Source: an uncultured Collinsella sp. | GTDB lineage: Bacteria > Actinomycetota > Coriobacteriia > Coriobacteriales > Coriobacteriaceae | Direction: 5' to 3' | DNA: 64,000 nucleotides | NCBI GenBank assembly: GCA_902482035.1 | Contig: CABSYW010000001.1 | Coordinates: 31,816 to 95,815 of the forward strand | In this document: positions 8,748 through 16,335 of the stretch, piece by piece | Layout of the letters: each line of letters starts with the position of its first letter | Numbering within the stretch: the stretch's first letter is position 1 | Notes under the pieces: generated by a model | The model's input: only the letters and a program-made list of their open reading frames with translations | Database searches by the model: none | What the model was told of the DNA's origin: nothing | Made by a program: the position numbers and the translations under genes

Positions 8748-8842
8748 GGTGAACGTTCACTATACTAATTCATTGCGACTTAAAAGGTGAACGTTCACCT
8801 AACCACCATGGGGTGAACGGTCGATTTTGTCCGTTCAACGGT
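8748..8842 (-). promoter_or_regulatory. Promoter and LacI-type operator array of uxaCBA
   Basis: On the minus strand -35 TTCACC (8786-8791) and -10 TAGTAT (8762-8767) are 18 bp apart. Perfect GTGAACGTTCAC palindromes cover the -35 (8787-8798) and the start-site side of the -10 (8749-8760). Upstream lies a spaced pair TGAACGG...CCGTTCA (8814-8837). Palindrome-to-palindrome and palindrome-to-pair distances (38 and 27 bp) nearly equal those at the symporter gene (40 and 26 bp). Confidence 0.8.
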
Positions 8843-9022
8843 TGTTGGAGCCGTGACACGCATGCATTGCGGATGGACTAACGTCCCCGAACACCGAACC
8901 TGGGCGTTTTTGCTCAGGTGGGTCATGTCTCGGCGTACATTTTTGGGAATATTCAGCATCGGGGCGTACTGCGCACCGTCCTCGACGCCCTATTTGATGC
9001 GCATATCGCGCCCGATCGGCAT

Positions 9023-9065
9023 AAAAAAGTGCCTCCGATGGCGATTTACGCCATCGGAGGCACTT
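9023..9065 (-). terminator. Terminator of the LacI-family regulator gene
   Basis: A perfect 17-bp stem (AAGTGCCTCCGATGGCG and its complement) with a 5-nt loop, followed on the minus strand by a run of Ts. It lies about 90 bp past the repressor stop codon. From here to the uxaC operators (about 180 bp) I see no convincing gene. Confidence 0.88.
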
Positions 9066-9155
9066 AAAACAGTCGTTCTGAGCCTCTTTCGGAACACGCC
9101 ATTGCTGAATACTCCAAAAAATGCACGCCGCAAGAGGGGGTACCTGACCAAACGG

Positions 9156-10235
9156 CTAAATTCCCGCAAGCTCGCAGTAGCGGTCGACGTTGCTGGCAAA
9201 CACCATCTCCACAGCACCCTTCTGCACGGGCTCCGCCGGAGTTTTACCCCACAGCAAATACTCGCCCAAGGTCTTGGCACCACGGTAGGCCAAGCTCACC
9301 GGGTCCTTATAGACGATATTGGTAAAAATGCCACGGCGTAAGGCCAGGGCGCTCTCGGGGAACAGGTCGTTGCCGATCACCATGACCTTGCCGGCCTTGC
9401 CGCTCGAAACAAGCGCATCGGCGACCACCTCGGAACCAACGGCAAAAACGCTACAGATGAGCTCGGGAGCATCCGGCGCACTCAAGCGCTGCTCAAGCTC
9501 GCGCTCGAGCTGTTTGACTTGCGCATGGGCACCGGCAAGGTCCTCAACCCGCCATGGAATATCGTGCTCGCGCAGGTAATTATGAAAGGCGCGGGCGGTC
9601 AGATAGTGCGAGTCGGTATAAGGGTCGCCCGCCAACAGGAGCACGCGGGCGTCAGCCCCAGAAGCGTGGACCAGGTTAGCCGCCTGCTCTGCCATAAGAC
9701 TGCCCGCCGCGGAATAGTCCGCCAGACTGGCACCCAGGCGATCGAGGTGCGGTCGGTCGCCGTCGACGAGCTCGATCGCCACACCCGCCTCGGCAATCTG
9801 CCTCAAGAGTTCGGTTGCGCGGTCATCGCCCGGAACATAGGCAAGCAGACCATCGATCTTCTCGCCTACCTGCAGACGCTCATCGATCTGCTCGAGCGCA
9901 TCGGCGTAGCCACCCACGCCGAATTCAACGCGCTCAACCGTAATGCCCCGGTCGATGACCTCCTGCTCAAAGCGGTTGCAGCCTTCCCAAAGGTAACGGA
10001 AAAAGTACGCCCCCTCGCGCGATGCGCGGGGCAGGCAAAACACCAGGTTGATATCCTTGCGGCGCAGGCTCGAGGCACTTGTGTTGCGATGGTAGCCCAT
10101 GGCCTCGGCCTTGGCATTCACCTTGGAGCGCACGGATTCGCTCACGCCAGCCTTACCCGTCAGGGCCTTGTGCACGGTATTGATGGAAACGCCAAGCTCG
10201 GCGGCAATGTCCTTCATGGTTACGCGAGCGCTCAT
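9156..10235 (-). CDS. LacI-family transcriptional regulator of the galacturonate genes
   Basis: A 359-residue repressor. An N-terminal helix-turn-helix (residues ~6-30, MKDIAAELGVSINTVHKAL) is followed by the hinge helix (KAEAMGYHRN) and a periplasmic-binding-protein-like sugar-sensing domain with AVGSEVVADALVSSGKAGKV and VIGNDLFPES in the second lobe. LacI-family operators have a central CpG and dyad symmetry, as GTGAACGTTCAC does, so this is the likely repressor of uxaCBA and the symporter gene, relieved by a galacturonate-pathway intermediate. No copy of that operator is seen in front of its own gene. It is encoded upstream of uxaC on the same strand with its own terminator. The ligand is inferred from context only. 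Confidence 0.9.
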   Translation of the reverse strand: MSARVTMKDIAAELGVSINTVHKALTGKAGVSESVRSKVNAKAEAMGYHRNTSASSLRRKDINLVFCLPRASREGAYFFRYLWEGCNRFEQEVIDRGITVERVEFGVGGYADALEQIDERLQVGEKIDGLLAYVPGDDRATELLRQIAEAGVAIELVDGDRPHLDRLGASLADYSAAGSLMAEQAANLVHASGADARVLLLAGDPYTDSHYLTARAFHNYLREHDIPWRVEDLAGAHAQVKQLERELEQRLSAPDAPELICSVFAVGSEVVADALVSSGKAGKVMVIGNDLFPESALALRRGIFTNIVYKDPVSLAYRGAKTLGEYLLWGKTPAEPVQKGAVEMVFASNVDRYCELAGI

Positions 10236-10379
10236 GGGGTTACTCCGTTATAGATAAGTTGCCAATTAACAGTACAGGTAACGATACCCCAAAATCACTC
10301 TTCAACTCGCCGCGCTCGCCGCCAAATGTGCAAAGCGCCCCGCGAACGGATGCTCGCGGGGCGCCTGGATGCCTGGACC

Positions 10380-10580
10380 TTATTTGATACCGCGGCTCAG
10401 GTCTTCGGCAATTTTGTCCACGCCCTTAAGCGCGGCGCAGGTTTTTTTATTGGAACAATGTCCCGTGCAAACGCCACCTTGAGCGCAGTCGGCGCAGGTG
10501 CCCTTGCGATAAATGCGCACGCACACGGCGACAAACGCGATGCCGATAACAGCCAGTACAACAATATCGATAGGTGCCAT
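10380..10580 (-). CDS. FeoB-associated Cys-rich small membrane protein
   Basis: A 66-residue protein with one N-terminal membrane helix (IDIVVLAVIGIAFVAVCVRI) and a cysteine-rich tail (CADCAQGGVCTGHC, then TCAALKG). This matches the small Cys-rich protein often found next to feoB; its role is not settled but is thought to be linked to ferrous-iron uptake or iron-sulphur handling. A strong AGGAGG precedes the ATG. It follows feoB on the same strand but beyond a terminator, so it is either reached by read-through or has its own promoter in the 113 bp between. The family call is firm, the function is inferred. Confidence 0.82.
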   Translation of the reverse strand: MAPIDIVVLAVIGIAFVAVCVRIYRKGTCADCAQGGVCTGHCSNKKTCAALKGVDKIAEDLSRGIK

Positions 10581-10628
10581 AGCAAGCCTCCTCTAGTTAA
10601 CCACCACTTACTTTACCCCATTCTCCAC

Positions 10629-10678
10629 CTGCCAAAAAGGGACAGGTATATTTTGGTCGGTTTTATCTGCGGAAACGC
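10629..10678 (-). repeat. Half copy of the CCAAAAAGGGACAGGT intergenic repeat
   Basis: About 50 bp running from CTGCCAAAAAGGGACAGGT to TTTTGGTCGGTTTTATCTG closely match a segment at 55149-55200. At that second site an inverted copy follows; here only one arm is present, next to the feoB terminator. Confidence 0.7.
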
Positions 10679-10693
10679 CACATCTCCCTCACC

Positions 10694-10726
10694 AAAAAGC
10701 CCGAGTGTCGCTGGGACACCCGGGCT
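10694..10726 (-). terminator. Terminator after feoB
   Basis: On the minus strand AGCCCGGGTGTC pairs with GACACTCGGGCT around a short loop and is followed by five Ts. It starts 30 bp past the feoB stop. Confidence 0.82.
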
Positions 10727-10755
10727 CGTGGAAAGGGGCTAATCCTTATTCGGAC

Positions 10756-13083
10756 TTAAGCGGAAACTGCGGCGGAAGCGGTGTTGGTCTCGTCCTCGTC
10801 GGTCCAGGCGTGCTTAGGCATGGGACGGAAGATCTGGAAGAGCATCGCAACCAGCAGAACGATGGCTACAACCGTCCAAATACCAAACTGGCCAAGGACA
10901 AACAGGTTGTAGAACTGGTTGATGAACAGGCCGATCACCCAAGCGAAGGCGCACTCGTAGCCGATGGCAATCGCGGTCCACTTGCCGGAGTCCATCTGAT
11001 TGCGGATAGTGCCCATGGCGGCAAAGCACGGAGCGCACAGCAGGTTAAAGGCACCAAAGGCAACGCAAGCGCCCATGGTCGGGAACATGCCGGCAAACGC
11101 GGTCCACAGGCTCGGGTCGGTCTCGGCGGCGTCGGCCACGGACAGCAGCGAGCCGGCGGTGGCGACGACGTTCTCCTTGGCGACAAGGCCAGAGACAGTC
11201 AGCGCGGTTGCCTGCCAGGTGCTAAAGCCGAGCGGGGCAAAGATCCAGGCAACCAGGTTGCCGAGCATGGCAAGCACGGAGTAGTCCATGAACTCCTCGG
11301 GGATGCCGTCCATCGCAGGCAGGAAGCCGAAGGAACCGTTGTAGCTACCAAAGTTGGAGAGGAACCAAACGACGACGGTGGACGCAAAGATGACCGTGCC
11401 GGCCTTCTTGATAAAGGCGAAGCAGCGCCCCCACACGTGCAGCGCCCAAGAGCGGATCGCCGGGAAGTGGTAGGCAGGAAGCTCCATAACAAACGGCGTC
11501 GGGCGGCCGGCGAAGAGCTTGGTCTTCTTGAGCATGAGGCCCGAGGCAATGACGGCAAAGACGCCCAGGAAGTAGAAGAGCGGGCTGATCCACGCAGCGG
11601 TGGTAGAAGAGTCGCCAATGATGGAACCCATAAGCAGGGCGATGATCGGCAGCTTGGCGCCGCAAGGGATGAACGTGGTGGTCATGACCGTCATGCGGCG
11701 GTCCTTCTCGTTCTCGATGGTCTTGGTAGCCATGACGCCGGGGACGCCGCAGCCCGAGGACACGAGCATGGGGATAAAGGACTTACCGGACAGGCCAAAG
11801 CGGCGGAACACGCGGTCCATGATGAAGGCGACGCGGGCCATGTAACCGCAGTCCTCCAAGAAAGACAGCATCACAAAGAGCAGGAACATCTGCGGGACGA
11901 AGCCCATGATGGCGCCGATGCCAGCCACGATGCCGTCGCAGACCAGCGAATCGACGAGGCCACCGTCCTCGGTACCGCCCGCCACGAGAGCGTCATGCAC
12001 CGCGGTGGTGATACCCGGGACATAGGGGCCGTACTGTGCCGGGTCGACCGAGTCGGCGTTGTCGCCCGCAGCCTCAACAGCTGCGTCATAGGCGTCGCGA
12101 CCCTGACCGAGCACGTACCAGCCGTCGGTGCCGAAGAGCTGGTCGTTGGTGAAGTCGGTCACCGTGCCGCCCAGGGTGGAAACGGCGATGTAGTACACGC
12201 AGAACATGATGACCACAAAGATCGGCAGGCCCAGGATACGGTTGGTAACCACGCGGTCGATCTTCTCGGAGGCGCTCATCTTGGCCGGAGCTTTGGTCAT
12301 GCACTCGTCGATAATGTGGGCAATCACGCCATAGCGCTCGCCGGTGATGATGGACTCGGCGTCGTCGTCGCAATCCTGCTCGCACTGGGCGACCAGCTGC
12401 TCGACGCGAGCGGCCTTCTCCTTGGTGAGGTTGATGAGCTTGCAGGCGTCCGCGTCGCGCTCAAACAGCTTGACAGCGTAGTAGCGACGCTTGTTGGCGG
12501 GAACGCTCGCCGGCAGGTTGTTCTCGATGTGGTCCAGAACGTCCTCGATGGAGGAATCGAACTTGTGCTCCGGCACCTGGCCCTTGGAAGCAGCAGACTT
12601 CTTGACCTGCTCGAACAGCTCCTTGATACCCTTGTTTTTAAGGGCCGAGATCATCATGACCGGGCAGCCAAGCTTCTTGGAAAGCTTGTCCGTGTCGATC
12701 TTGTCGCCGTTCTTCTCCACGAGGTCGGCCATGTTGAGGGCCACGACCACGGGCAGGCCGGTCTCGATAACCTGAAGCGCCAGGTACAGGTTGCGCTCGA
12801 GGTTGGTGGCATCGACCACCTGGACAACGACATCGGGCTCGCCGCTCATGAGGTAGTCGCGCGAGCACTGCTCCTCGGGGCTGTAGGGGGAAAGCGAGTA
12901 GATGCCGGGGAGGTCCGTGATGGTAACGTTCTTGTCGCTTAGGAGCTTGGCTTCCTTTTTCTCAACCGTGACACCGGGCCAGTTGCCAACGTAGCCGTTG
13001 GCGCCGGTGATCAGGTTGAAAAGCGTGGTCTTGCCGCAGTTGGGGTTACCCGCCAGCGCGACATGGATCTGAGAATCCGCCAT
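10756..13083 (-). CDS. feoB: Ferrous iron transport protein FeoB
   Basis: A 775-residue inner-membrane ferrous-iron transporter with a cytoplasmic G domain. GNPNCGKTTLFN (~12-23) is the G1 P-loop, DLPGIYSLSPYSPEE (~58) the G3 motif and switch II, and NMAD (~117) the G4 motif. A helical GDI-like region follows, then a membrane domain whose two gate regions carry LEDCGYMARVAFIMDR and SSGCGVPGVMATKTIENE, and later IPCGAKLPIIALL. Length is as usual for FeoB. An acidic soluble loop of about 60 residues (EAAGDNADSVDPAQYG) lies between the first membrane segments. It is the third gene of feoA-feoA-feoB; a dyad resembling a metalloregulator site lies just upstream. Confidence 0.97.
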   Translation of the reverse strand: MADSQIHVALAGNPNCGKTTLFNLITGANGYVGNWPGVTVEKKEAKLLSDKNVTITDLPGIYSLSPYSPEEQCSRDYLMSGEPDVVVQVVDATNLERNLYLALQVIETGLPVVVALNMADLVEKNGDKIDTDKLSKKLGCPVMMISALKNKGIKELFEQVKKSAASKGQVPEHKFDSSIEDVLDHIENNLPASVPANKRRYYAVKLFERDADACKLINLTKEKAARVEQLVAQCEQDCDDDAESIITGERYGVIAHIIDECMTKAPAKMSASEKIDRVVTNRILGLPIFVVIMFCVYYIAVSTLGGTVTDFTNDQLFGTDGWYVLGQGRDAYDAAVEAAGDNADSVDPAQYGPYVPGITTAVHDALVAGGTEDGGLVDSLVCDGIVAGIGAIMGFVPQMFLLFVMLSFLEDCGYMARVAFIMDRVFRRFGLSGKSFIPMLVSSGCGVPGVMATKTIENEKDRRMTVMTTTFIPCGAKLPIIALLMGSIIGDSSTTAAWISPLFYFLGVFAVIASGLMLKKTKLFAGRPTPFVMELPAYHFPAIRSWALHVWGRCFAFIKKAGTVIFASTVVVWFLSNFGSYNGSFGFLPAMDGIPEEFMDYSVLAMLGNLVAWIFAPLGFSTWQATALTVSGLVAKENVVATAGSLLSVADAAETDPSLWTAFAGMFPTMGACVAFGAFNLLCAPCFAAMGTIRNQMDSGKWTAIAIGYECAFAWVIGLFINQFYNLFVLGQFGIWTVVAIVLLVAMLFQIFRPMPKHAWTDEDETNTASAAVSA

Positions 13084-13157
13084 TCAATCCTTCTTCCTTG
13101 TGTGCCCGCGCTGTCATCTCCGAGCGGGCTGGATATTGTGCTTCAACGTTGCATTGC

Positions 13158-13180
13158 TAAGTTAGAAAAACCTAACTTTA
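13158..13180. promoter_or_regulatory. Putative iron-regulator (DtxR/IdeR-like) site before feoB
   Basis: AAGTTAG and CTAACTT form a 7-bp inverted repeat over a 6-bp AT-rich centre, between feoA and feoB. The TTAG...CTAA half-sites resemble those bound by DtxR/IdeR repressors of Actinobacteria. This is inference from resemblance and location. Confidence 0.5.
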
Positions 13181-13206
13181 CCTGCAAGAATACATGCCGC
13201 TGGCCC

Positions 13207-13428
13207 TTACTGGACCTCGACGACGGCAGCCTCCTCCTTGCGGATGGAAAGCTCGTAGCCGCGCACGTTGATCTCGACCGGATCGCCGAGCGGTGCAACC
13301 TTTACGACCTTAAACGACGTGCCCTTGATGAGCCCCAGGTCCATAAGGTGGCGGCGAAGTGCGCCCTCACCGTGAAGCTTGACGATGGTGGAGCTCTCGC
13401 CCACCTTAACGTCACCCAACGTCTTCAT
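13207..13428 (-). CDS. feoA: FeoA-like SH3-domain protein (second FeoA)
   Basis: A 73-residue FeoA protein, a small SH3-like barrel that works with FeoB in ferrous-iron uptake. The family pattern HLMDLGLIKGTSFKVVK, then PLGDPVEINVRGYELSIRK, spans the middle of the protein. AAAGGGGGA lies upstream of the ATG. It follows another FeoA gene after about 40 bp and precedes feoB by 123 bp, an interval that holds a possible metal-regulator dyad. Its sequence differs clearly from the other FeoA, so the two are not a recent duplication. Confidence 0.92.
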   Translation of the reverse strand: MKTLGDVKVGESSTIVKLHGEGALRRHLMDLGLIKGTSFKVVKVAPLGDPVEINVRGYELSIRKEEAAVVEVQ

Positions 13429-13467
13429 GTACTTGTCCCCCTTTCAGTTTTTGCGGAATGTTGCGAA

Positions 13468-13710
13468 CTAACCGACGGTCATGATGTGCATGGCGACCTT
13501 GGAATCGATGCCAAAGCGAGCGCCCAGCACCGTGACGATGATGTTGGCGCCACTCGAGCTCACCACGTGGATCTCGCTGCCCTCGACAAAGCCGAGGTCC
13601 TTGAGGTGGTGCTTCATGTCCTCATTGCCCTTTACACGAGACACGCGCACGGTTTCGCCCGCCTTTACCATCGAAAGCGGCATGGCCGGCATCTGCGGTC
13701 CGCAAGACAT
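13468..13710 (-). CDS. feoA: FeoA-like SH3-domain protein (first FeoA)
   Basis: An 80-residue FeoA-type protein. HHLKDLGFVEGSEIHVVSS and GARFGIDSKVAMHIMTV give the FeoA signature; the N-terminus carries a short extra segment, MSCGPQMPAMPLSMV, with one cysteine. AGGAGC precedes the ATG. It is the first gene of the feo unit. Upstream lies a perfect 15-bp inverted repeat that is probably the main control site of the operon. Confidence 0.92.
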   Translation of the reverse strand: MSCGPQMPAMPLSMVKAGETVRVSRVKGNEDMKHHLKDLGFVEGSEIHVVSSSGANIIVTVLGARFGIDSKVAMHIMTVG

Positions 13711-13753
13711 GAGTGAGCTCCTAACGTCAGTTCGTCCTCAACATCGACGCAGC

Positions 13754-13807
13754 AAAAGTTAACCACGTCTATGTTCGCTATAGTAAACTAGCACGTGGTT
13801 AACTTTT
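13754..13807. promoter_or_regulatory. Long inverted repeat in the feo promoter region
   Basis: AAAAGTTAACCACGT and its exact complement (15 bp each) are separated by 24 bp that contain CTATAGTAAACTAG, a possible promoter core. The dyad shares AAGTTA/TAACTT with the smaller site before feoB. A repressor, likely iron-responsive, binding both arms is a reasonable reading; a cruciform or RNA stem is the alternative. Confidence 0.6.
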
Positions 13808-13854
13808 TGGAAAGGGTCCCCATTTAGATTTCGAAAAAGTTTCCTATACGAAAC

Positions 13855-13890
13855 AAAAAGGCGCGGCAAAGAGCTGTCCTTTGCCGCGCC
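13855..13890 (-). terminator. Terminator after the HPr-like gene
   Basis: On the minus strand GGCGCGGCAAAG pairs with CTTTGCCGCGCC around GACAGCT, followed by five Ts, starting about 10 bp past the stop codon. Confidence 0.85.
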
Positions 13891-13899
13891 CTGTCATGC

Positions 13900-14148
13900 T
13901 TAGAGCGAGAGGTTTCTGATCGATGTGACGCAGGAGGCCTCATCCACGCCCGAAACGCGGAACACGATGTCTTCGCCACATTCGCCGTAGAGAGCCATGA
14001 GCCCCATCACATCGCGGCCGTCGGTATGGCGATCGCCAATGCTGACCGATACGTTGCTACGATGCTTGGCAATAATGTCATAGAGCAGCGCAACCGGGCG
14101 GGCATGCAATCCCAACGGATCTTTAATCGTCTTTGTAAACTCGACCAT
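13900..14148 (-). CDS. HPr-like phosphocarrier protein with Asp at position 46
   Basis: An 82-residue protein of the HPr family, the phosphocarrier of the sugar phosphotransferase system. GLHARPVALL places the phosphorylatable histidine exactly at residue 15 with Arg17 and Pro18 in place. The regulatory site that is usually K-S-I/L-M-G reads RDVMGLMAL here, so residue 46 is aspartate, not serine. That would mimic the Ser-phosphorylated state and escape HPr kinase. The ATG at 14148 has GGGAGGGG upstream; a longer frame from 14235 lacks a ribosome site. It stands alone, with its own terminator, between feo and aspS. It may be a regulatory paralogue rather than the general HPr. Confidence 0.85.
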   Translation of the reverse strand: MVEFTKTIKDPLGLHARPVALLYDIIAKHRSNVSVSIGDRHTDGRDVMGLMALYGECGEDIVFRVSGVDEASCVTSIRNLSL

Positions 14149-14233
14149 GTCCCCTCCCACGACGTCGCACATTCGGCCGGCAAACCCAGCCACGTGGTAG
14201 TTATTGTACGTTACCGGCGCACCCCCGTCCCAC

Positions 14234-14268
14234 AAAAAACGAGGGAAGGCACGTGTCCTTCCCTCGTT
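14234..14268 (-). terminator. Terminator after aspS
   Basis: On the minus strand AACGAGGGAAGG pairs with CCTTCCCTCGTT around ACACGTG, followed by six Ts. It starts 24 bp past the aspS stop codon. Confidence 0.85.
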
Positions 14269-14291
14269 ACGGGCAATATGTAGCCGCTTGC

Positions 14292-16079
14292 CTACATCAA
14301 GCGCAGGCTGACGTCCTTGAGCTGGGCGCCGCTAACGGCACTCGGGGCGCCCGACATGAGGTCGGAGCCGCTGGCCGTCTTGGGGAACGCCATGACGTCG
14401 CGGATGGAGTCGGAACCGGTGAGCAGCATGCACACGCGGTCCAGGCCCAGAGCAAAACCGCCCATCGGGGGCGCACCAAACTTGAGCGCCTCCATGAGGA
14501 AGCCGAACTGCGACTCGGCGCGCTCCTCGGTAAAGCCCAGGAGCTTGAGCATGGACATCTGCATCTCGGCGTTGTGGATACGCATACCGCCGCCGCCGGC
14601 CTCAAAGCCGTCCATGACAAAGTCGTAGGTGCACGAACCGGCTGCCAGCGGGTCGGCCTCGATCTTGGCGATGTCGGTCTCGGTCGGCAGGGTGAAGGGC
14701 TGGTGCTCGGCAGCGTAGGCCTTGCGGTCCTCATCCCAGTGGAACAGCGGGAAGTTGACGACCCACAGGAAGTCGTGGCCCTCGCGCTTGATCTCGAGCG
14801 CGTTGGCCATGTGGGAACGCATGCCGCCCAGGATCTCGTCGGAGAGCAGGCGCGGGCCGGCGGCGAACATCACAAGGTCGCCGGGCTCGACGTCCATGCG
14901 CTCGCGCAGAGCGGCCATCTCCTCGTCCGAGAAGAACTTGACGATGGGGCTGTTGATGGAGCCGTCCTCGCGGAAGGCGATCCAGGCCAAGCCCTTGGCG
15001 CCAAACGTGGAGGCCACGCCGGCGAGCTTATCGATCTTGGCACGTGCCCAGGCACCGGCGCCCTTGGCGTTGATAGCCTTGACGACAGAGCCCTCCTCGT
15101 TTGCGGCAGTCGCAAAGACCTTGAACTTGGAGTTGGCGAAGATGTCGGTCAGGTCGACCAAGTGCATGCCATAGCGGGTATCGGGCTTGTCGGAGCCATA
15201 GGTGTCCATGGCCTCCCAGTAGTTCATGCGACGCAGCGGCGTGGGCATCTCGACACCCATGCGGCCGAAGGCATCGGCCAGGACCTCTTCGAGCGCGCTC
15301 ATGACGTCATTCTGGTCCACGAAGGACATCTCAATATCGACCTGGGTGAACTCGGGCTGACGGTCGGCACGCAAGTCCTCGTCGCGGAAGCACTTGGCAA
15401 CCTGGTAGTAGCGCTCGACGCCACCGACCATAAGCAGCTGCTTCAGGAGCTGCGGGGACTGCGGCAGGGCATAGAAGTTGCCCGGCTGGATGCGGCTGGG
15501 GACGATGAAGTCGCGGGCGCCCTCGGGCGTAGACTTGAACAGGGAGGGCGTCTCGACCTCCATGAACTCACGGTTGTGCAGCGCCTCGCGAATGGCAAAG
15601 GTAAAGTCGGAGCGCAGCTTGAGGTTGGCCATCATCTCGGGACGACGAAGGTCCAGATAGCGATAGCGCAGGCGGGTGTCCTCGCTGGTCTCGATGCCGT
15701 CCTCGATTTGGAACGGCGGGGTGACGGACGTGTTGAGCACCTCGGCGTGGTCGGTCAGGACCTCGATCTCGCCGGTCGCGAGCTTGGTGTTGGTGGTCTC
15801 CTCGCCACGGGCGCGCACGACGCCGTGAATCTTGATGGGCCACTCGGGACGCATGGTCTCGGCGATCTTAAAGGCATCGCCGTCGGAGTGCTCGGGGTCG
15901 AAGGTGAGCTGCGTGATGCCCTCGCGGTCGCGAAGGTCGCAGAAGATAAGGCCGCCGTGGTCGCGGCGACGGCTCACCCAACCGGTGAGGGTGACCTCTT
16001 CGCCCACGTTCTCGAAGCGAAGCTCGCCGCAGGTACGGGTGTGCATGGAATGCTCATCGATGGGACGGGTCTGGCTCAT
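14292..16079 (-). CDS. aspS: Aspartyl-tRNA synthetase
   Basis: A 595-residue class II aminoacyl-tRNA synthetase that charges tRNA-Asp. The N-terminal OB fold (~20-110, VTLTGWVSRRRDHGGLIFCD) binds the anticodon. The catalytic domain has LPQSPQLLKQLLMVGG, FRDEDLRADRQPEFTQVDIE (motif 2) and GFALGLDRVCMLL (motif 3), with the bacterial GAD insertion between them. Length is normal for the bacterial type. AAGGAGG stands nine bases before the ATG. The 5' leader can fold into a strong stem (see 16100-16145) but shows no T-box sequence. It is divergent from serB. Confidence 0.97.
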   Translation of the reverse strand: MSQTRPIDEHSMHTRTCGELRFENVGEEVTLTGWVSRRRDHGGLIFCDLRDREGITQLTFDPEHSDGDAFKIAETMRPEWPIKIHGVVRARGEETTNTKLATGEIEVLTDHAEVLNTSVTPPFQIEDGIETSEDTRLRYRYLDLRRPEMMANLKLRSDFTFAIREALHNREFMEVETPSLFKSTPEGARDFIVPSRIQPGNFYALPQSPQLLKQLLMVGGVERYYQVAKCFRDEDLRADRQPEFTQVDIEMSFVDQNDVMSALEEVLADAFGRMGVEMPTPLRRMNYWEAMDTYGSDKPDTRYGMHLVDLTDIFANSKFKVFATAANEEGSVVKAINAKGAGAWARAKIDKLAGVASTFGAKGLAWIAFREDGSINSPIVKFFSDEEMAALRERMDVEPGDLVMFAAGPRLLSDEILGGMRSHMANALEIKREGHDFLWVVNFPLFHWDEDRKAYAAEHQPFTLPTETDIAKIEADPLAAGSCTYDFVMDGFEAGGGGMRIHNAEMQMSMLKLLGFTEERAESQFGFLMEALKFGAPPMGGFALGLDRVCMLLTGSDSIRDVMAFPKTASGSDLMSGAPSAVSGAQLKDVSLRLM

Positions 16080-16099
16080 ACCAGTGATCCTCCTTTATG

Positions 16100-16145
16100 G
16101 ATCTGTGCCGCCCCGTGTCGTTCCGGGCGGCGTCGTACAGATTTG
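16100..16145 (-). other. Folded leader upstream of aspS
   Basis: ATCTGT...ACAGAT encloses GCCGCCC...GGGCGGC, a two-tier stem just upstream of the aspS ribosome site. It could be a leader structure or a remnant terminator; no T-box specifier loop or antiterminator motif is seen. Confidence 0.4.
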
Positions 16146-16335
16146 CCCAGCCTGCGTAAACCGCGCAGCCAGACATGGCGTTCTATCTTATCGCACCTGT
16201 GTCGATGTGCCGCGGAAAAGTAGCTCCTGCCCAAAGACTTGACGGAGACGAAACAATTGACGCACCGCGGCACCCGCCCGCGCTCGTCACGTGCGACAAT
16301 ATGCCCCAATAAAACAGCACTCGGAAAGGCCCGCC

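Noticed and set aside
8695..8760. Longer N-terminus for UxaC
   Set aside because: The upstream start would overlap a perfect operator palindrome and the likely transcription start.
8853..9341. Plus-strand frame between uxaC operators and the LacI gene end
   Set aside because: It runs through a strong terminator hairpin and into the antisense of the repressor gene; no ribosome site or domain is seen. A short minus-strand frame in the same gap has no 5' signal either.
16080..16145. T-box riboswitch upstream of aspS
   Set aside because: There is a strong stem, but no T-box consensus, antiterminator or specifier loop. The leaders of hisS, serS and metG are too short to hold one.
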